A stretch of DNA of 64,000 bases, taken from Hondaea fermentalgiana (Eukaryota > Sar > Bigyra > Thraustochytrida > Thraustochytriidae). Location: contig NPFB01000115.1 in NCBI GenBank assembly GCA_014084085.1, positions 171,054-235,053 on the forward strand. The letters are read 5' to 3'. This document shows, in pieces, positions 37,280 through 47,474 of this stretch (positions within the stretch are counted from its first letter, which is position 1; each line of letters begins with the position of its first letter). The position numbers and the translations under genes were made by a program. Below the pieces are notes generated by a model, which ran no database searches, was not told the origin of the DNA, and worked only from the letters and a program-made list of their open reading frames with translations.

Positions 37280-40252
37280 ATGGTGGTCGAAAACAAGGCG
37301 TACCGTGAGAGCGCCGATGGGACGCGCTACCCAATGTTCTTTCGGGGCGCAGCGCTTCGGCAGCCTGCTCCGTCAGCGAAGAAAGAAGAACAACAGGATT
37401 CTGCCAGCGTCTCGGAATCGGCTGAAGAAGGCGGTACACCATCGCGTCCGCGGCGCAATCGCGCAAGACCACAAAACTTTATCAATTACAGACAGGAAAA
37501 CGAAGCAGGCATGCCAGGAAACCCGATGGAGCCGCTTTCGCCGGAAGACTCGGAGGATCCCTACGAGGACCTCGTGTTCTGGACCAAGTGCTATAACCAC
37601 CCGTACTGGCCATCGATTAAGTGCTCTGAAGAAGAGATTCGCGTATTGAAGGAGAACGACGGGGTCGATTTTGAAAAGGAGAGCATCAAAGCGGGCGGCG
37701 CGGAAGTGACTGCTGTTCTTTTCCTCGGTAGCAACTCAAAAGGCATTGTGAAAAGTGCAGAAATGCTTCCGTATTCGGAGAACTTTGACGTGCACTCGCG
37801 CAAAAAGTCCAGTCTTCAGTTCCGCCTGGGGCTTGAAAAAGCCGACGAGCTTGTGCTGCAAAAGCGCGCAGCGCGCAAGAACGAGACGACCTGCAATGTG
37901 TGCAACAAAGAGGTGGCAGACGCGCCGCCGTCAGATGATGCACTCATGGAGGTGGAAACGCCTCCGCCGCAGGCGGGTACAGATAACCGAATGACCTGCG
38001 CAAGATGTCTGACTCCGGCGCACGCCAAGTGCGTGGAAAAGGCTGGGTCCTTGGCGAACCCTTTTGGCAACGACTTGGATCCTGTTTGGTTTTGCGCACT
38101 TTGTACGCGGCAAGCACCCACAACGGTGCGATCTCGCACGGACCAGGAGGCCCGCGCTTTGAAGCGTGCACACAAACGAAAGTCGCAGCGCTCATCGGAT
38201 GCGCCGCGCAGGACCCGGGCAACGACGCCACCGCCCGCAAGCGCAGAGCGTCGCAACGGCAATGGCGTGGCGCTTGAGCTTTTGGGCGGAGCGGGCCGCG
38301 GCGGTGGTGGCAGTAGCAGCAGTGTAAGGGGTTCGGCCAACAATACACCAAGGTCTACGGGTGGAGCGCGCGATTTGATGAGCAGCAACGCGAATGGCGG
38401 CACAGCTTCGGGGTCAGCGTTGAAGCGCAAAGATGCCACGAATCAAGATGCGCACGAAGACTCGTGCTTTATATGCGGAGACGGCGGTGTGCTGCTCATG
38501 TGCGACTTTCCGAGTTGTCCCAAGTCGTACCACAAGTACTGTCTGCGCGGACTCGAGGGTCACGACGAGGAGGACGAAGACGAAGATGCTCCGGAAAAAA
38601 CGTGGCACTGCCCGTGGCACACGTGTGCCGTGTGCGCTGTGGGCGAGCATCAGGCGACGCAGCAACACCATTTGCAAAAAAACACAGCGTCTAGCTCCAG
38701 TGCCAGCAGCACGAGCAGCGTGGGCAGCGCCAACGGGTCTGGAACGCACAATCTGGGGCGAAAGCGCACGGCGCTGCCGCCTCCGCCAGCGCTAGGCTCC
38801 ATCAAGGTACCGACGATCATGGAGAAGGACTCGAGCAACTCGAGCGCGCTGCCTGCGCGACTTGAACGAACAGGCTCGGACATTGTAGAGGGCTTTGTGC
38901 GCTGCGCATCGTGTCCGACAAGTCTGTGCACCAAGCATATGCGCGCCCCTCGGCCCGTGTTTGATGGCAAGAAACACGGCGTGCCGCGGGCGATCTCACG
39001 ACCTGCGAAGCGCGGATACTTCAAGTGCGTCCACTGCGTTGGCGGGGCAAGTGACGGGGCCACCTCGTCGCATGTCCCTTCGCCGTTGGTCCAGTTGGCG
39101 CAACTCTTGCATCGTGTCTGGTCCCGCGCGGTGAATTCTCACGATCGCATTTGCAAAATCTTCCTTGAGGAGATGGACGTGACGCACGTGCCTCAGGCGG
39201 GTCGTCGCGTGCTCAATGAGGCCATCGCTCGGGGTGGCGTGCGCACCATGCTGGATGTGCGCGACAAGGTGTGGCGGCTTGAGTACCGTGACTGGGCCTC
39301 TTTCAATACAGACGTGAACACCATTTCGGGTCTCGTTCGGACCGTGTATGGGGGCTCGAGCCCGCTCATCAAGGAGACGGCCAGGACGCTGCCCTTGTTG
39401 GTGACGCAGGCGCACGCCGCAGTCGCGCGACAAGTGAGCGAGGCTGAAGAGCGCATCGCGGAGCTGCAGGAGATCCCAGGCCCGGCCTTTGATAACAAAT
39501 CGTTTGCGACGGGCGGCTTGTTTCCCAGTGTGGTAATGGCTGGCCAGCAGAGCGGCCAGGCGCGGGCAGTGGGAAAGCGACGGAGCATTGACGAATGGGA
39601 GCGATACCTCGAAAATTCGAGCTTTGCCGCGTCCAAGGAGCTGCGGGACCCCGGAGCGCGTCCCGCGCGCGAAGAGGCTCATGGCATTGCAGCAGCGCTC
39701 TTGGCGGCGGCGCAATCGCACAGTGGGTTCAACGATCACCTGCCGCCTTCGCGGCAAACCTTGGATGAGATGCTGGAGAACCAGAGCATGGTGTTGCGTT
39801 CGGCTTTGCGTGGAACTGCGATGCTGAGAGATGCTGTGTCTCGTACGCTGGAAGGCTTTGCCTCGACCGAGCTTTCATCGGATGGAATTGTGACGTTGGG
39901 CGAGATGCGACTCGCGGCCGAGTACCGGATGGTGAATCGTAACCTTCGTGCCAAGAATGCGAATCTCACGACTATGCTGAGCATTGAACGCACAGCTCGT
40001 GAGCAGCTCGAGAAGCGGGTGCAAGAGCTTGAGGCCCAGCTTGGTCAGTCGACGACGGGAACGCTCAAGCGCCCTGCTCTTGAGGTCGCGATCGGCAATG
40101 ACGATGGCGACAACAAGGCGAACGAGGATGTTTCGATTGAGCAAAAGGACAACAATGCCGAAGGCGAAGGTGAGATCCAGCAGGCTCAAGGCAGGCAGCA
40201 GCGCCGTCTTCGTAATTCGCCTGCTGCCAAGAAGGCGCGTGTGAGTGCTTAG
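37280..40252 (+). CDS. PWWP and PHD-finger chromatin protein
   Basis: The protein is 990 residues from the ATG at 37280; the frame is open upstream without an ATG. A PWWP-like domain (about 93-175) begins YEDLVFWTKCYNHPYWPSIK, with YWP replacing WWP. A PHD-type zinc finger (about 204-277) begins TTCNVCNKEVADAPPSDD. A second finger (about 393-455) reads CFICGDGGVLLMCDFPSCPK then YHKYCLRGLEG and WHCPWHTCAVC, closest to the NSD-type PHD. A C5HCH-like segment (about 537-560, FVRCASCPTSLCTKHM) follows. The C-terminus has a coiled coil (about 875-930) and a basic nuclear-localisation-like end. PWWP binds methylated H3K36 nucleosomes and PHDs read H3 tails. No SET domain is present, so it is likely a reader or scaffold, not a methyltransferase. 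Confidence 0.85.
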   Translation: MVVENKAYRESADGTRYPMFFRGAALRQPAPSAKKEEQQDSASVSESAEEGGTPSRPRRNRARPQNFINYRQENEAGMPGNPMEPLSPEDSEDPYEDLVFWTKCYNHPYWPSIKCSEEEIRVLKENDGVDFEKESIKAGGAEVTAVLFLGSNSKGIVKSAEMLPYSENFDVHSRKKSSLQFRLGLEKADELVLQKRAARKNETTCNVCNKEVADAPPSDDALMEVETPPPQAGTDNRMTCARCLTPAHAKCVEKAGSLANPFGNDLDPVWFCALCTRQAPTTVRSRTDQEARALKRAHKRKSQRSSDAPRRTRATTPPPASAERRNGNGVALELLGGAGRGGGGSSSSVRGSANNTPRSTGGARDLMSSNANGGTASGSALKRKDATNQDAHEDSCFICGDGGVLLMCDFPSCPKSYHKYCLRGLEGHDEEDEDEDAPEKTWHCPWHTCAVCAVGEHQATQQHHLQKNTASSSSASSTSSVGSANGSGTHNLGRKRTALPPPPALGSIKVPTIMEKDSSNSSALPARLERTGSDIVEGFVRCASCPTSLCTKHMRAPRPVFDGKKHGVPRAISRPAKRGYFKCVHCVGGASDGATSSHVPSPLVQLAQLLHRVWSRAVNSHDRICKIFLEEMDVTHVPQAGRRVLNEAIARGGVRTMLDVRDKVWRLEYRDWASFNTDVNTISGLVRTVYGGSSPLIKETARTLPLLVTQAHAAVARQVSEAEERIAELQEIPGPAFDNKSFATGGLFPSVVMAGQQSGQARAVGKRRSIDEWERYLENSSFAASKELRDPGARPAREEAHGIAAALLAAAQSHSGFNDHLPPSRQTLDEMLENQSMVLRSALRGTAMLRDAVSRTLEGFASTELSSDGIVTLGEMRLAAEYRMVNRNLRAKNANLTTMLSIERTAREQLEKRVQELEAQLGQSTTGTLKRPALEVAIGNDDGDNKANEDVSIEQKDNNAEGEGEIQQAQGRQQRRLRNSPAAKKARVSA

Positions 40253-40857
40253 ATGTGATCACTGCGTTGCCACCACTCGAAAAGCCGATAGACCAGTATA
40301 AAACTACAGAAGAAGTTTGCACGGAGACGAATAATCATGTGATGAGATTTGGATTTTTGTTTGTTTGTTTGCTTGCTTGCTTGCTTGCTCGTGCGTCTGC
40401 TTGTCCGTATGTATGTATTCTGTCGATTTGCAGAGACAGCAGCAATCAAGGTCTTTGTAATCAATTCATTCGTTTGCCAATCGACGAAGCAACCGAGTTG
40501 CTGTTGGTTGCTCACAGTCATGAAAGAATATTCACACAGAAAGGTTCGCGCAAAAAGGTGGAAAAAGGAAAGGAGGCATTGAAGACAGGGTCTGTAGTTC
40601 CGCAGAGGTCAAAAGCTATACGACGGTCAGCATCCGTGATGCCGACAGAGCTCAAAGCGGAAATTTTCTAGTTCCGAGATTTGCTATCGATACAAATCCC
40701 GTAGAAATGGTTGTTCAACTGTTGCCGCTGAGGTGCAAATCGAGAAAACACTGATAGGTAGGTAGGTAATAACACACAAGATCTACTTGTTCTAGGCCTA
40801 GCTCTTAGCGTTTGTATAATTGATCAAAATTTGTCTATAGTAATATCAGGGTATCAG
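40253..40857. other. Convergent intergenic region
   Basis: About 0.6 kb lies between convergent genes. It contains TTTG/GCTT repeats (40358-40390), a GGTA repeat (40755-40768) and one TAGGCCTA palindrome (40793-40800). No gene is seen. Confidence 0.5.
40793..40800. promoter_or_regulatory. TAGGCCTA palindrome
   Basis: This copy is in a convergent intergenic region, not a promoter, about 58 bases beyond the phosphatase stop codon. It argues against a purely promoter role for the element. Confidence 0.35.
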
Positions 40858-41379
40858 TCAAGGGGGGGATCCACCAGGGATGCGCTTGGTCTTGCTCTGG
40901 CGACGCTGGCTGTTTTGCCATTTCTCGGAAAGCTCGGTAAGCTGCTCGATGTAATCGGGATGAATATTGACGCCATCACGCTGTCGCCTGACAACCCTCA
41001 TCGCGCTCTCGAGGTCATAATTCCAATATTTCATGAGGTAGAGCACAGCAACGGTGGGGCCGCGGTTGACGCCAGATGTGCAGTGGACGAGCACGCGACC
41101 GGTCTTGACACCTTCTGCAAGAAAGTCTTGAACTTTGTCAAAGAACTCTTCGAGGTCCGAGGAGCCGTCATCTTTCAGAGGCTCAAGCATGAACTCAATC
41201 TTGCTTTCCGGGTTGGGATACCGCGAGCTTTCCTCGACGCAGAGAATGTGGGTGAATTTGCGCGGGTTGCCCATCTTGGCGGCCATGCCGTCGAGGCGGT
41301 TGCCCACAAAGAGGTGGCCCTGCACCACCTGCGAGGGGTTCTGGCCCATGCCATCCTTGGCCGAGGACGAGTTGCCCAT
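40858..41379 (-). CDS. Dual-specificity protein phosphatase, predicted N-myristoylated
   Basis: The protein is 173 residues and consists of a single DSP domain, the size of small atypical DSPs. The catalytic loop is VHCTSGVNRGPT (Cys100, Arg106), matching HCx5R(S/T). A preceding Asp-rich loop (LKDDGSSDLEEFF, Asp70/71/75) supplies a probable general acid. Downstream FPTP-like helices include AVLYLMKYWNYDLESAM. The N-terminus MGNSSSAKD has Gly2 and Ser6, the N-myristoylation consensus, with no transmembrane segment. It would act on phospho-Tyr/Ser/Thr proteins at membranes. The exact substrate cannot be told; no kinase-interaction motif of the MAPK-phosphatase type is present. The catalytic loop carries Thr-Ser-Gly-Val-Asn in place of the common AGxSR, but the essential residues remain. 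Confidence 0.88.
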   Translation of the reverse strand: MGNSSSAKDGMGQNPSQVVQGHLFVGNRLDGMAAKMGNPRKFTHILCVEESSRYPNPESKIEFMLEPLKDDGSSDLEEFFDKVQDFLAEGVKTGRVLVHCTSGVNRGPTVAVLYLMKYWNYDLESAMRVVRRQRDGVNIHPDYIEQLTELSEKWQNSQRRQSKTKRIPGGSPP

Positions 41380-41507
41380 CTTGTTCTCCTCCGTGTCTCT
41401 TTGAAGAAAGCCCTCTCCTCCTCGTCTGCCGACGACCGAGCGAGCGGGAGAGCGCTAGCTGTCCTCGCTTCGGTTCTGCTCGCGTGCTCGCGTGCGTGCG
41501 CAAGGGC

Positions 41508-41538
41508 TTCGTTCGTTCGTTCGTTCGTTCGTTCGTTC
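41508..41538. repeat. (TTCG)n tetranucleotide repeat
   Basis: About seven units lie some 130 bases upstream of the phosphatase ATG. Confidence 0.85.
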
Positions 41539-42425
41539 ACCCTCGGAAACTGCAACAAAGAAGAAGAAGCCTCGCGGATCGACGCGCCTCGCGAACACCC
41601 CGGACGAGCCGGCCGCTTCTTCCTGCGCCTTCCCCGCTCGCGGGCCAGCAGCTAGCTAGCTACCTGCTCGCTGCGAACGCCGCCGTCCTCGTGCACCGCG
41701 CTCCTCGCGCTCCTCGTGCCGCTCGCGGCCGGGGTCTTCGCGCTCCGGCCGGGCTGCGCTGCGTTCGAGCTTTGCTTTGCGCTCCCCCTTCCTCTCTCTG
41801 CGACTCGCCTTCGATTTGAATCAGAGGTTTGAATCGAGGCAACGCACAAGGGCTTTCGAATGCGAGCGGCGACGGCGCGAGCGCGTCTGAGGGGGCGCAG
41901 CGCAGAGGGTGGCGCCGCAGCCGCCCCCCAGCGGACCCACAGCGCGCGGGCCGGGGAGGAGGGTGGCGCCGGGGTGCAGGCGCAGTTCGCGCCGCGCCCA
42001 GCAAGTCGGGTATGCCGGCTCTACAAGTCGGCTATCCGCGCCGTGCGACTGCGTGGCCCCGCGCCTGCTTGGAGCGCGCCTCTGCCTCTCACCGCCACTG
42101 AGGTTGCAATGGGCGGGAGAAGTGAATGCTGCGGTAGGGGGTTGAGGCTCGCGGATCCGAGAGATCGCCGCAGCAGACTCGGCTCCACTGGTACGTGGTG
42201 AGGGGAGTCTGCGACGCGCAGTCGCCGCTGCGGGAGGGGGGGCGCCGCCCTCGTGCGGGGCAGGCGAAACTCTTTACCACCACCACCAGGCCCGGCATTC
42301 ATTTATTCATCCCCGCATCCCATTCCTCCCTTTTCCGCTTCCTTCCCTCTTTCCCGGTCCTGGCCCGCTCCCGCTCCCGCGAGTGTCGCAGTCGCATGAT
42401 GGTGCCACGCTTCGCCTCGCCACGC

Positions 42426-42495
42426 CACGACACGACACGACACGACACGACACACTTCAATCGATCGGGCCAGCCCAGCCCAGCCCAGCCCAGCC
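42426..42495. repeat. Adjacent CACGA and CAGCC pentanucleotide arrays
   Basis: About five units of CACGA (42426-42450) are followed by an 18-base spacer and five units of CAGCC (42471-42495). Two unrelated pentamer arrays lie side by side. Confidence 0.85.
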
Positions 42496-42772
42496 TAGCA
42501 GCATCATGTCAGGCAGCGGGCAGCGGGCACCCGGCGAGCTGCGGAGGCGCGTCAAGTGGGCCGCGCTGGCCACCTCGGCGAGCGAGCCCTTGTTTCGAAG
42601 CAACACGCACCGGGAAACGCAAAGTGCTTTTTCATTTCTTTTTGTTTCTTTTATTGGTCTCTGCGGTTCGAATCGCACCAGCCAGCCACTGCTAGCCCTA
42701 CTCACTATCCCACCAAACTTTGTAAACCAAGTCAAACTACTACTACATGAACCATGGCAAATCAAAAATGGC

Positions 42773-42826
42773 AAATCAAATCAAATCAAATCAAATCAAA
42801 TCAAATCAAATCAAATCAAATCAAAA
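42773..42826. repeat. (TCAAA)n pentanucleotide array
   Basis: Ten perfect units, the longest uninterrupted AT-rich pentamer array in the window. Confidence 0.95.
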
Positions 42827-44122
42827 GCCTCAAGTCAATGCACAACCTCGTGGCCAGCCCATCAGCCTGGTTCAACTGCTGCACTTCTTCAGCTTCTTCT
42901 TCTTCTTCAATCTCCTCTTCGTCCACAACGTCTCCCCCCCCGCGCAGCTCTATCAAATTACAACCCAGGTGCATTCGTTCGCCCTCCGCCGTCCGGACGA
43001 CGCCTCTGCTCTCTCTGCTCGCGCTGGCCACGAGTCGCCTCGCCGTCGCCAGCCCTCCTCCTCCGGCCAGGTCTCCCCGCCGCGCGCCGTGCACGCGCCC
43101 GACCGCGCCTGCGAGGGCCAGCCAGCCTCCGCGTGCACTGCAGAAAGCGTGCGCTTGCTCTGCTCCGCTCTGCTAGTCGCATTTGATGATGCTTTTTGGA
43201 GTCCAAGCGCGATCGACAATGACGTTTTCAAGTTCGAGCTCAAGTCGTTCGCTCAATCCTACAGCACCAGTGCTACGGGCTCCTGATTCTGTGGCGGCAC
43301 GAGCCCTTCCCTTCCTTGCCCATCGCCACGTGGCTTTCCATCCCAACTTGTGCAAGTTACTACATCGCACTCGCACGCAGCGGCAGCAGCGCCAGTGCAG
43401 CTCCGGCGAAACTGCAAAACGAGCATCGCAGGTAGCCCGCTAGCTTCTCGCCCGCGCAGGGGCTCTTCGCAGCCCAGGCAGGCAGGCAGTCAGTCAGTCA
43501 GCCCGGCAGTCCGTGACCCTGCGTCAACGCCACGATCGAAGTCTCCGCCATCAAACGCGAACGTCTTCGACGCCGTGCGGCATCAGCTGCAGCTGCAGCT
43601 GCTGCTGCTGCAGCGCCCTTGGGCTTCTCTCCATACACCATCATGATCGCGAGGCCCACGCTGCCCGTTTTTTGTTCTTTCGAAACCCTGTGCTGCTCGT
43701 CGACCGCGGCCCGGGACGCCCGGCACTCGTCCCCACTGCGGCCGCGAGCTCCCACAGCTGCGCGGAGCTTCGGGGGGGCGCGGCGGATGGTCCGCAGATC
43801 GGTAGAGTAGCTAGAGTGCCCCTCGCGGCCGACTCCTGCAGAATGTAAAGGGGACGTGGAAAGGGGGTATGTTGCGACATAGCTGGTGCTCGGAGATCGG
43901 CCTGCCGGCGCGAGCTGAGGAACGGGAAGGAACGGGGGAAGAAGGGGGAGTGCACACTCGGCTGGAAGGGAATGAGAACGTGGACGTGGGGCATATGGGA
44001 ACGCGGAACTCACCGGCGTGGAGCACAATCGATCGAAGGATAGAGCACGAGTGCTTGTATGGAGAGCGAGAAGAGCAGGTACGAGGGAAGCGCAGCCCGG
44101 TAAAGGTCTCCGGACCGGCATC

Positions 44123-45712
44123 ATGCTCGGTAGAAAGAAGGATCAGCGGCTGCAGCTCTACCTGCAGCCCCAGGCGAGGGAGCGCCATGAGAAACCGGGG
44201 GCCCGGCCCAACGGGACAACGAAAACATCTGCAGCCATACCGAACAAAGGCCGTAGACTTCCGACGATCCTGCGACAAAGGCCATCTGTAGTGGCCCCGC
44301 GTGTAAACCTGCTCAATGCGGGCTCGCTACGGCGGAAATTCAAAGATGACGACGATGACTTCGACGTTCGGCTCCTGGACCTCGTCAAGGACAAACTCAA
44401 GATGCAGGCCTTTCGAAAACGCATGCACTGGAAATGGCGCGCGTGGTGCGACGAACAAGGTTTCCCGCAAGAGTTTTCCATGGAGGAGTACGCAGAGCGG
44501 CGTGAAAAGGATCCTGAAAAGTTTGCCGAAGAGTTCCCCAGCATCCTTTGGCAAGAGGAACGGCGGCGACGTCTCGAGACCGAAGAGGCCACGCGGAAAA
44601 AGGAAGCCGAAAAGAAAGCGAGACGAGAGGCCGCCGATGAAGCGATCCGACAAGAGAAAATGCGCGTGCAAGAGGCAAAAATGCGCGTCTACCTCATCGA
44701 ACATGATAAACAAGCGGCCTTGCAGGACGCCGCGTCCATTGAGGCTGTCCAACGCGTCAAGGAAAAAGTCATTCGCCTCGAGCACTTTGAAGATGAGCGC
44801 CACGCGCTCGAAACCAAGACGCGGCTGGAACAGCAGGAGGCCGAGCGTCTCGCTGCCGATGGAAAGGCCGCGCAAGAACGAGCCAGCGAAGAAGCGCGCC
44901 TCGCCAACGAAGCGCGCGACGCTCGCCTAGCGAACGAGGCTTTGACAGAAACGGTGGAGTCAATCATGATCTGCTCTGGGACCAAACACAGACCCGTTCG
45001 GTCCAAGCCGCCCTCGCGTCGGCCCGATGCCATTTCGGTGCGCTTTGCGGGCGAACTGGATACGCTTGATTCTGTCCTTCTCGAGTTCAATCTCTTTCCC
45101 ATGGCAGACTTTATGCGACGCTTTCCGCGAGCGAGGGATGCAGCCAAACAATTTCCTCATCTCTTTCTCAGCACGACACACCACGTCGATGGCGTGCGAC
45201 TTGGCGTCGAAGGTGCGCGTGCCATGAGCATTTGTCTCAAGGCCGGGGCCTTCCCACGTATGGCCCATCTTCGGCTGGGATGGTCAGCAATGGAGTTTTC
45301 GGGGTGTCAGGCGATCTCAAGGGCACTTGCCACAGGCGTTTGCGCCTATTTGACGCACCTTTCCCTGCGAGGCAACGGGCTTGGGTGCGGTAGTCTCGCG
45401 GCCCTGGCCGAGGCGCTCCGTACGAGACCAGACACGACACCCAAGCTCGTGTCAGTGGACTTTGCCTTTAACAGAGTGGAATGCAAGGGAGCCAAGGCGC
45501 TAGCGCATTTGCTCCTTGATGCAGCTGCCGTGCGTACACTAGAAATCGTCAATCTTGATTCTAACAATATTGGGGCGCAGGGTGGAACCGCCATTGTGCG
45601 AGCTGCTGCTACGAGATCTTCGCTACGGAAGATCTCAATCACGAGCAATCGAATCGACGCGCGCACAATGCAAAGTCTACGCCAACGTGCGCCTGCCACG
45701 GTTGCGCTATGA
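44123..45712 (+). CDS. Coiled-coil and leucine-rich-repeat protein of unknown function
   Basis: The protein is 529 residues from the ATG at 44123 (MLGRKKDQRL); the frame is open upstream without an ATG. A basic N-terminus is followed by a segment with Trp/Phe-rich helices (HWKWRAWCDEQGFPQEFSME). A long charged coiled coil (about 145-285) is rich in Glu/Lys/Arg/Ala. The last third carries ribonuclease-inhibitor-type leucine-rich repeats: LTHLSLRGNGLGCGSLAALA, LVSVDFAFNRVECKGAKALA and LEIVNLDSNNIGAQGGTAIV. RI-type LRRs bind proteins; similar coiled-coil/LRR proteins occur in the cytoskeleton and flagella of protists. No catalytic domain was recognised. I cannot assign a family. Confidence 0.7.
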   Translation: MLGRKKDQRLQLYLQPQARERHEKPGARPNGTTKTSAAIPNKGRRLPTILRQRPSVVAPRVNLLNAGSLRRKFKDDDDDFDVRLLDLVKDKLKMQAFRKRMHWKWRAWCDEQGFPQEFSMEEYAERREKDPEKFAEEFPSILWQEERRRRLETEEATRKKEAEKKARREAADEAIRQEKMRVQEAKMRVYLIEHDKQAALQDAASIEAVQRVKEKVIRLEHFEDERHALETKTRLEQQEAERLAADGKAAQERASEEARLANEARDARLANEALTETVESIMICSGTKHRPVRSKPPSRRPDAISVRFAGELDTLDSVLLEFNLFPMADFMRRFPRARDAAKQFPHLFLSTTHHVDGVRLGVEGARAMSICLKAGAFPRMAHLRLGWSAMEFSGCQAISRALATGVCAYLTHLSLRGNGLGCGSLAALAEALRTRPDTTPKLVSVDFAFNRVECKGAKALAHLLLDAAAVRTLEIVNLDSNNIGAQGGTAIVRAAATRSSLRKISITSNRIDARTMQSLRQRAPATVAL

Positions 45713-46046
45713 TCGACCTTGTTGGACATCTTCTCCTCTTTTAAAGGATTTAAAGCGTTGCTTTGGTCGCACTTTCCGGCCTTTCATTTGAAGAGCGTGT
45801 GTGGTAATGAGGAATAGTACTTCTGGCGAGACACCCTTTCTATCCAAAGGACAAGTATTTTGGCAAGCACTTGGCCTCGCCGAGAGAAATGCTCGAGAGA
45901 AAGGAGAAGAAGAAGAAGAAGAAGAAGAAGAAAAAGGACAAAGTCAAAGACAGAGAAGGGCATTCATTCCCCTGTTATATGCCTTTCCTCAGATTCAATC
46001 TCTTTTATCTTCCCCATCCCCACGAGGTCATGTGCTTTGTTGGCTC
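45713..46046. other. Convergent intergenic region with GAA repeat
   Basis: About 0.33 kb between convergent genes. It includes an AGA/GAA microsatellite (about 45904-45931). No gene is seen. Confidence 0.5.
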
Positions 46047-47330
46047 TCACGAGAGAAGATGCGCGAACCTGTCAGCCTTGATTACGACACACGATTTTGG
46101 CACCTTTTCCATGTGCACATTGGTCGCGGCGTCAAGAGAGTAGCAGCCACAGAGATTTACAAAGCGTAGGCGCGGCATGTCGCAAAGTCGGACGGACTTG
46201 AGATTCTCGAGTAGCTGCAGTTCGAGGTTCTTCAGACGATCCGCGCCAGTGATCTCGACACTGACGAGCTGATCGCAGGCGCCCACGTTAAGGTCCTTGA
46301 GTTGCGGACAACGCTCAATCGTGAGCCTTGTGAGGGATGCGCAGGCTTCAAGATCAACTTCCTCGAGAGCATAGAGATCGCAGAGATCGAGTTCGTTGCG
46401 GACACCGATGGGTGAACAGCTACCGGCCAGCCATAATTTGCGCAGACACGGCAAGCAATTGGCAAACCGTTTTACCTGAGTGAAGTCAAGCCATGGATTG
46501 AAGCGTAGATCGAGCGCTTCCACGCACGGCGGATCTGATGTCAGCCTTGCGTCGTCGGCGAATGCACCTGCTGCCAGCTCTTTCCCCACATGGTCCTCCT
46601 CCTCCTCTTCTTCCTCTTCGTGGTCTTTGCAGCACGCGGCATCGGGTGGTTGTGGATAGTCTTGTACTTGAGCGCTGTCGCGTACGCATAGCCGCTCGAG
46701 TCGACAGGAGCGGAGACTAAGAAGCTTGAGAGCTCGTCCATGAAAGAGTTCAAAGGCGTTGAGAAGAGGACATTCAAAGAGCTCGAGGCTCTCGAGCGCC
46801 TCGCAGGAACGCATAATCTCGGCGCAGGCTCTACGCCCGGCGCCAAGGGCATTGCCCAGATATAATGAGCGCAAGGTGTTCCGAAAGCAGCGGACGAGGT
46901 CTACGCATTGGTCCTCGGTGCAGGCGATCGAGCCGCTGAGCTCCAGCACTTGGAGCGGCGGCGCGGCTTGCAACAGAGCACTCATGACGCTGTCGGCGAG
47001 GGCTGCGTTTGTCAGACGCAAGGTTTCGAGATTTGCGCAGATCTGAATGACTTCAGCGATCGAGGTCTCGGGCACGGTTTTGCAATCGTGAAGCGTGAGG
47101 GCTTTGAGTCTTGGTGCGACAGCTTTGATCCGGGTCCAGGCTGAGGAAGAAATTGCAAGTCGGGCAGAGACCTCGCAGAGTTGGGTGTCGCAAATATCGC
47201 GCAGCGTCCGGCATGTGCCGCGGACTTCCTCAACGTCGCTCCATGCTGTCATGGCCAGAATATTGCTCAGCACAAAGGCTGGAAGATGTTCGAGGCCAAA
47301 GGGTCCAGGCTGCTTTTGTTGTTGCTGCTC

Positions 47331-47386
<56 letters not shown>

Positions 47387-47474
47387 CGTGAACATGATGA
47401 TTGTTGTCACTGAACGGCGCCATCGTTTGCGAAGATGGCTCAACGTCGGAGCCGTCACGCGCGGCGTCAGCCAT
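46047..47474 (-). CDS. F-box leucine-rich-repeat protein with N-terminal polyglutamine
   Basis: The protein is 475 residues. A His/Asn-rich start (DNNHHVHEQ) leads into a Gln run of about 20, encoded by a CAG microsatellite. An F-box-like motif follows (GLEHLPAFVLSNILAMTAWS, then VEEVRGTCRTLRDICDTQLC). The rest is made of about ten leucine-rich repeats of the FBXL/AMN1 type, for example LKALTLHDCKTVPETSIAEV, LRSLYLGNALGAGRRACAEI and LEEVDLEACASLTRLTIERC. An acidic insert (EEEEEEEDHV) splits the LRRs. F-box/LRR proteins are substrate receptors of SCF (Skp1-Cullin1) ubiquitin ligases. The substrate is unknown. The polyQ tract is likely length-variable. Confidence 0.82.
47332..47384. repeat. (CAG/CTG)n microsatellite encoding polyglutamine
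   Basis: About 17 near-perfect CTG units on the plus strand lie in the F-box gene and encode glutamine on the minus strand. Similar CAG runs are at 20852-20882 (5' leader) and 23272-23297 (Gln run) of the ARM-BTB locus. Confidence 0.95.

Larger units (their letters stand above)
41380..44122. other. 2.7 kb intergenic region with many simple repeats
   Basis: The region holds a TTCG repeat (41508-41538), CACGA pentamers (42426-42450), CAGCC pentamers (42471-42495), a TCAAA pentamer array (42773-42826) and an AGGC repeat near 43471-43488. It should contain the promoters of the divergent phosphatase and LRR genes. A frame starting at 42506 (MSGSGQRAPGELRRR) has a good start context but no motif, so I did not call a gene. 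Confidence 0.5.

Noticed and set aside
42506..42640. Possible small ORF starting MSGSGQRAPG
   Set aside because: Good start codon but the frame runs into pentanucleotide repeats and has no recognisable domain.
42660..42685. tRNA-like T-loop (GGTTCGAATC)
   Set aside because: The T-stem does not pair beyond the closing G-C and no anticodon or acceptor stem fits.
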